64,000 bases of DNA from Pseudoponticoccus marisrubri (GTDB lineage: Bacteria; Pseudomonadota; Alphaproteobacteria; Rhodobacterales; Rhodobacteraceae). The DNA lies in assembly GCF_001482405.1 (NCBI RefSeq), contig NZ_LPXO01000004.1, forward strand, positions 124,001-188,000. The letters run 5' to 3'. Under the pieces are notes generated by a model. It searched no databases. It was not told the origin of the DNA and worked only from the letters and a program-made list of their open reading frames with translations. Below, one piece after another: positions 60,995-64,000 of the stretch. Made by a program: the position numbers and the translations under genes. How positions within the stretch are numbered: the stretch's first letter is position 1; each line of letters begins with the position of its first letter.

Positions 60995-62842
60995 ATGCCG
61001 GAACTCTCGACGGGCGGAGCCCTTTCGATCGTCGCCCACCAGGACGATGACATCCTCTTCATGAACCCCGATATCGACGCCAGCATTGGCGCGGGCGAGG
61101 CCAACACCACGGTCTTCGTGACCGCAGGCGATGCCGGGCTTGGCGCTGCGTATTGGGGCGGGCGCGAGACCGGGGCCAAGGCCGCCTATTCGCTGATGAC
61201 TGGTGTGGAGGACTGGGTCGACGAGCTGGTGCCGGTCGAGATCGGGGGCCGCACGGTGGAGCTGGCCAGCAGCCATCCCGAGGGGATGCCCGAGGTGCGG
61301 CTCTACTTCATGCGCCTGCCCGATGGCGGCGGCAACCTTGCCCCGGATGACCAGCAGCAGCTGGCCCGGCTCGAGGCCGGCACGCTTGAAACCGTCACCG
61401 CTGTGGATGGCAGTGCCAGCTATGACCGCGACGAGCTGGTCGAGACGATGACCGCGCTGCTTGACCTGCACGCGCCAAACGAGGTGCGCCTGCAGATCGC
61501 CGACGGCGCGAATGCCGCGGGCGAGCATACCGATCATGTCAGCGCCACCCGTCTGGCCGAGGAGGCGCTGGAGGATCACGCGGGCGAGTCCTTTACCGTC
61601 ACGCAATACGTGCAATACGCCTCGCGCGACATGCCGGCCAATCTCGACCCGGCCGAGGCCGCCCGGTCGCTGGCGATCATGGAGGCTTATGCCGAACATG
61701 ATCCCGGCGTCTTCGACAGCAGCGGTGCGATGGCGCAGGTCTATGTCGACTGGACGGCGCGCCAATATATCGACCGGGTGGTCGAGGTCGATCCCGACAA
61801 CCCGTGGACCGTGGACGATACGGTGATCGACGCGCCGGAACTGCCCGAAGACGATGGCGCGGGGTTCGCGCTTTCCGGGCCCGACGGCTATCTTTTTGAC
61901 GTGAACGGCAGCGGAGAGATCACGCCGAAGGACTGGTTCACGCCCTCGCTCGACGATGCCTGGGACCGGAACGACGATTACATCTACGAGGTCACGCGCA
62001 TCCGCATCGACGAGGATGGCAGCCGCACCGAGGAGGCGCTGCGCTTCGACACGGTGGCAGAAGGCCGGCTGGCCCTGATGGACGGGGCGGAGGATGACGC
62101 CGATCCGGTGGAGCCCGATCCCGTCGATCCTGACCCGGTCGACCCCGTAGAGGCGGACCCGGTCGATCCGGACCCATTGCCGTTGTCCTACAGCCTTGAC
62201 GGGCCCGATGCCTTCCTCTTCACCATTGATGGCACCAGCGGGCAGATCGCACCGCAGGACTGGTTCACGCCGTCGCTGGACGATGCCTGGGACGCGGACG
62301 AGGATCACGTCTACGAGCTGACCCGCATCGCCACCGCCGAGGATGGCAGCCGCTCTGAAACAGCGCTGTCCTTCGAGACCACCGCCGAGGGCGAACTGAC
62401 GCTGCGGGGCGAGGCCGCGATCGATCCCGCGCTTGACCCCGATCCCACGCCCGAACCGGACCCGGACACCGACCCCGACCCGGGTGACAGCCCCGCGACC
62501 TACTCGCTGGACGGGCCGGATTCGCTGCTCTTCACCATTGCCGGGCAGACCGGCGAGATCGGCACCAAGGACTGGTTCATCCCCAGCTACGACGATGCCT
62601 GGGACCGGAACGAGGACCATGTCTACGAGATCGCGCGCGTGGCCACCTATGAGGACGGCGCGTCCACCGCGGAAGAGCTGCGCTTCGAGACGCTGCCGAA
62701 TGGCCGCTTCGTGCCCCTGACGGACGGGGCAGGCGAAGAGGCGGCGGCCGCGCTGATGTCCCTGATCGCCCTGCCCGGGGAGGGCGACATGCCGCCCGAG
62801 GACGCGGAAGAGGCGGACGAGACCATGGACCTCGCGCTGTGA
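60995..62842 (+). CDS. PIG-L-like domain fused to three C-terminal repeats
   Basis: This 615-residue acidic protein has an N-terminal PIG-L/LmbE-type deacetylase domain (about 1-265) with VAHQDDDILF (His15, Asp18) and GEHTDHVS (His178, His181) as likely zinc ligands. After it come three copies of a 73-residue repeat at about 290-363, 398-471 and 502-575. Each has LxGPDxxLF, an acidic turn, (K/Q)DWF(T/I)PSxDDAWD and xYExxRI...EDG. They are separated by Asp-Pro-rich linkers (364-397 and 472-501). The repeats look like small beta-sandwich, cadherin-like calcium-binding units. No N-terminal signal is seen, so type I secretion or a cytoplasmic role are both possible. GGGGACAGG precedes ATG 60995. 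It lies between phoH and ybeY. Confidence 0.82.
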   Translation: MPELSTGGALSIVAHQDDDILFMNPDIDASIGAGEANTTVFVTAGDAGLGAAYWGGRETGAKAAYSLMTGVEDWVDELVPVEIGGRTVELASSHPEGMPEVRLYFMRLPDGGGNLAPDDQQQLARLEAGTLETVTAVDGSASYDRDELVETMTALLDLHAPNEVRLQIADGANAAGEHTDHVSATRLAEEALEDHAGESFTVTQYVQYASRDMPANLDPAEAARSLAIMEAYAEHDPGVFDSSGAMAQVYVDWTARQYIDRVVEVDPDNPWTVDDTVIDAPELPEDDGAGFALSGPDGYLFDVNGSGEITPKDWFTPSLDDAWDRNDDYIYEVTRIRIDEDGSRTEEALRFDTVAEGRLALMDGAEDDADPVEPDPVDPDPVDPVEADPVDPDPLPLSYSLDGPDAFLFTIDGTSGQIAPQDWFTPSLDDAWDADEDHVYELTRIATAEDGSRSETALSFETTAEGELTLRGEAAIDPALDPDPTPEPDPDTDPDPGDSPATYSLDGPDSLLFTIAGQTGEIGTKDWFIPSYDDAWDRNEDHVYEIARVATYEDGASTAEELRFETLPNGRFVPLTDGAGEEAAAALMSLIALPGEGDMPPEDAEEADETMDLAL

Positions 62843-62883
62843 AGCGGGTACCGCACCGGCGCTGATCCCGTCCGGAGACCCGA

Positions 62884-63384
62884 ATGCTGACCGAAACCCT
62901 CTGCGAGGACGACCGCTGGCAGGCGGCCGACCTGCCAAGGCTGGCCGAGACCGGCGCGCAGGCGGCGCTGCGCCATCTGGGCCTCGACCCCGCCGAATTC
63001 GAGATCGCCGTGCTGGGTTGCGATGACGCGCGCATTGCCGAGCTGAACGGCGATTTCCGGGACAAGCCGCGGGCCACCAACGTGCTCAGCTGGCCCTCCG
63101 AGGATCTGGCCCCCGACACGCCCGGCGCCGCGCCACACCCGCCCGAACCGGACGGGTTCGGATCGCATCATCTGGGCGATCTGGCGCTGGCCTTCGACAC
63201 CTGTGCGCGGGAAGCCGCCGACCTGGGCTTGCCCCTGGGCGACCATGTCACACATTTGACGGTTCACGGGGTGTTACATCTTCTGGGTTACGACCATATG
63301 CGTGACGCGGAAGCCACGTTGATGGAACGGTTGGAGGGCGAGATACTTGGCAAATTGGGCCTCTCCGACCCATATAGGGACTAG
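62884..63384 (+). CDS. ybeY: Endoribonuclease YbeY
   Basis: This 166-residue protein has the metal site HLTVHGVLHLLGYDH (H-x3-H-x5-H), along with LNGDFRDKPRATNVLSWP, both diagnostic of YbeY, an rRNA-processing and quality-control endoribonuclease. A small insertion near 75-95 is family-variable. CGGAGACCCGA precedes the ATG. It is followed after 9 bp by corC. Confidence 0.94.
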   Translation: MLTETLCEDDRWQAADLPRLAETGAQAALRHLGLDPAEFEIAVLGCDDARIAELNGDFRDKPRATNVLSWPSEDLAPDTPGAAPHPPEPDGFGSHHLGDLALAFDTCAREAADLGLPLGDHVTHLTVHGVLHLLGYDHMRDAEATLMERLEGEILGKLGLSDPYRD

Positions 63385-63393
63385 AAGGGCCGG

Positions 63394-64000
63394 ATGGCTC
63401 GTGATTGGTACGGATTGATGGGCGAAACGGACGGATCGTCTAACGCGGCGCAGGGCGCGCCGACCGATGACATCGAAAGCGAAGAGGCACGGCCTCCGGG
63501 TATGTTCCGGCGGTTCGTGGGGTTGTTCAACGGGGGCGACGGGAACGGCGCCGAGGGCGATGACGACGCCCCGCGGCTCGAGCGCCCCTCGCACGGGTTG
63601 ATCAATCTGCGACGCATGCGGGTCGAAGACGTGGCCATCCCCAAGGCCGAGATCGTCGCCGTGCCCGACACCATCACCAAGGACGACCTGGTCAAGGTGT
63701 TCCGCGAAAGCGGGATGACCCGCCTGCCGGTCTATGACGGCACGCTCGACACGCCCGTGGGCATGGCGCATCTCAAGGATTTCGCGCTCAGCCACGGCTT
63801 CAACGGCACGTCCAGCCGATTCAACCTCAAGCGCATGGTGCGTCCGCTGCTCTTCGTGCCGCCCTCGATGCCGATCGGGGTGCTGCTGACCAAGATGCAG
63901 ACCGAACGGCGGCACATGGCGCTGGTCATCGACGAATATGGCGGCGTGGACGGGCTGGTCACGATCGAGGACCTGATCGAACAGGTTATCGGCGAGATCG
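63394..64000 (+). CDS. CorC/HlyC family CBS-domain protein, 3' end outside window
   Basis: The first 202 residues are visible. After an acidic N terminus, MRVEDVAIPKAEIVAVPDTITKDDLVKVFRESGMTRLPVYDGTLDTPVGMAHLKDF and PPSMPIGVLLTKMQTERRHMALVIDEYGGVDGLVTIEDLIEQVIGEI form the CBS pair of CorC (YbeX). It belongs to the phoH-ybeY-corC-lnt operon order common in proteobacteria. The open frame continues past base 64000. Confidence 0.92.
   Translation, partial: MARDWYGLMGETDGSSNAAQGAPTDDIESEEARPPGMFRRFVGLFNGGDGNGAEGDDDAPRLERPSHGLINLRRMRVEDVAIPKAEIVAVPDTITKDDLVKVFRESGMTRLPVYDGTLDTPVGMAHLKDFALSHGFNGTSSRFNLKRMVRPLLFVPPSMPIGVLLTKMQTERRHMALVIDEYGGVDGLVTIEDLIEQVIGEI

Overview
The window reads as chromosomal DNA of a GC-rich alphaproteobacterium of the Rhodobacteraceae (Roseobacter/Rhodobacter-like). 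The basis is the very high GC with strong codon bias, an Irr-type Fur regulator beside fabA/fabB/fabI, a PaaX regulator next to paaZ, a tripartite tricarboxylate transporter locus, and short palindromic intergenic repeats of a kind I associate with this family. No rRNA, tRNA, CRISPR array, insertion sequence or prophage was recognised. About 68 protein genes are packed tightly, with many 4-bp ATGA start/stop overlaps. Two genes run off the ends: a regulator at base 1 and corC at base 64000.

Layout. (1) 1-5.5 kb: an accessory-looking block with a SARP/BTAD-like regulator fragment, a PAP2/haloperoxidase-fold enzyme with an N-terminal (GWE)6 repeat, a subtilisin-like protease and an unrecognised 483-residue protein. 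(2) 5.5-13 kb: small secreted proteins and lipoproteins, a cytochrome c, CsbD, parE, a flavin reductase, a GNAT acetyltransferase and an EcsC protein, then a 260-bp gap ending in a strong terminator that may hold a small RNA. (3) 13.3-19.5 kb: phenylacetate catabolism (paaX, paaZ / paaG-paaI-paaK-tetR) around a divergent promoter with a TetR-like operator. (4) 19.5-29.2 kb: an RNA helicase, a five-haem cytochrome, and a complete nqrABCDEF-apbE-nqrM-CBS operon whose NqrB is short and lacks the usual FMN-attachment motif.

(5) 29.3-47 kb: a large catabolic and transport locus. It holds the lower 4-oxalomesaconate steps (hydratase, aldolase, tautomerase), a dehydrogenase, a GntR regulator with an IPMDH-like enzyme and a leaderless binding protein, an AbrB-type membrane protein, a gamma-glutamyltransferase-like enzyme, the TctDE two-component system, a Bug binding protein, a fused TctA-TctB permease, a second PrpF-type isomerase, a ThDP enzyme and a TauE-type exporter. 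Together these look like uptake and breakdown of a tricarboxylate derived from aromatic degradation to pyruvate and oxaloacetate. Two transporter genes here are each preceded by a tiny translationally coupled leader ORF and by GTATAC-containing sites.

(6) 47-56 kb: irr, fabA, fabB and fabI, with an HWE sensor kinase inserted between fabA and fabB and a two-gene membrane-protein/immunity-like cassette between fabB and fabI. Small envelope proteins, a DedA protein and a flavin reductase follow. (7) 56-64 kb: a glycosyltransferase-like gene, miaB, an OmpA protein and a lipoprotein sharing a 34-residue module, then phoH ... ybeY-corC, interrupted by a 615-residue PIG-L-like protein with three C-terminal repeats joined by Asp-Pro-rich linkers.

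The strongest candidates for something undescribed are the PIG-L/triple-repeat protein inside the phoH-ybeY operon, the Nqr complex with a shortened NqrB, the PAP2/subtilase block, and the GTATAC/leader-peptide regulon in the tricarboxylate locus. All functions are inferred from sequence reading only; no database search was possible.
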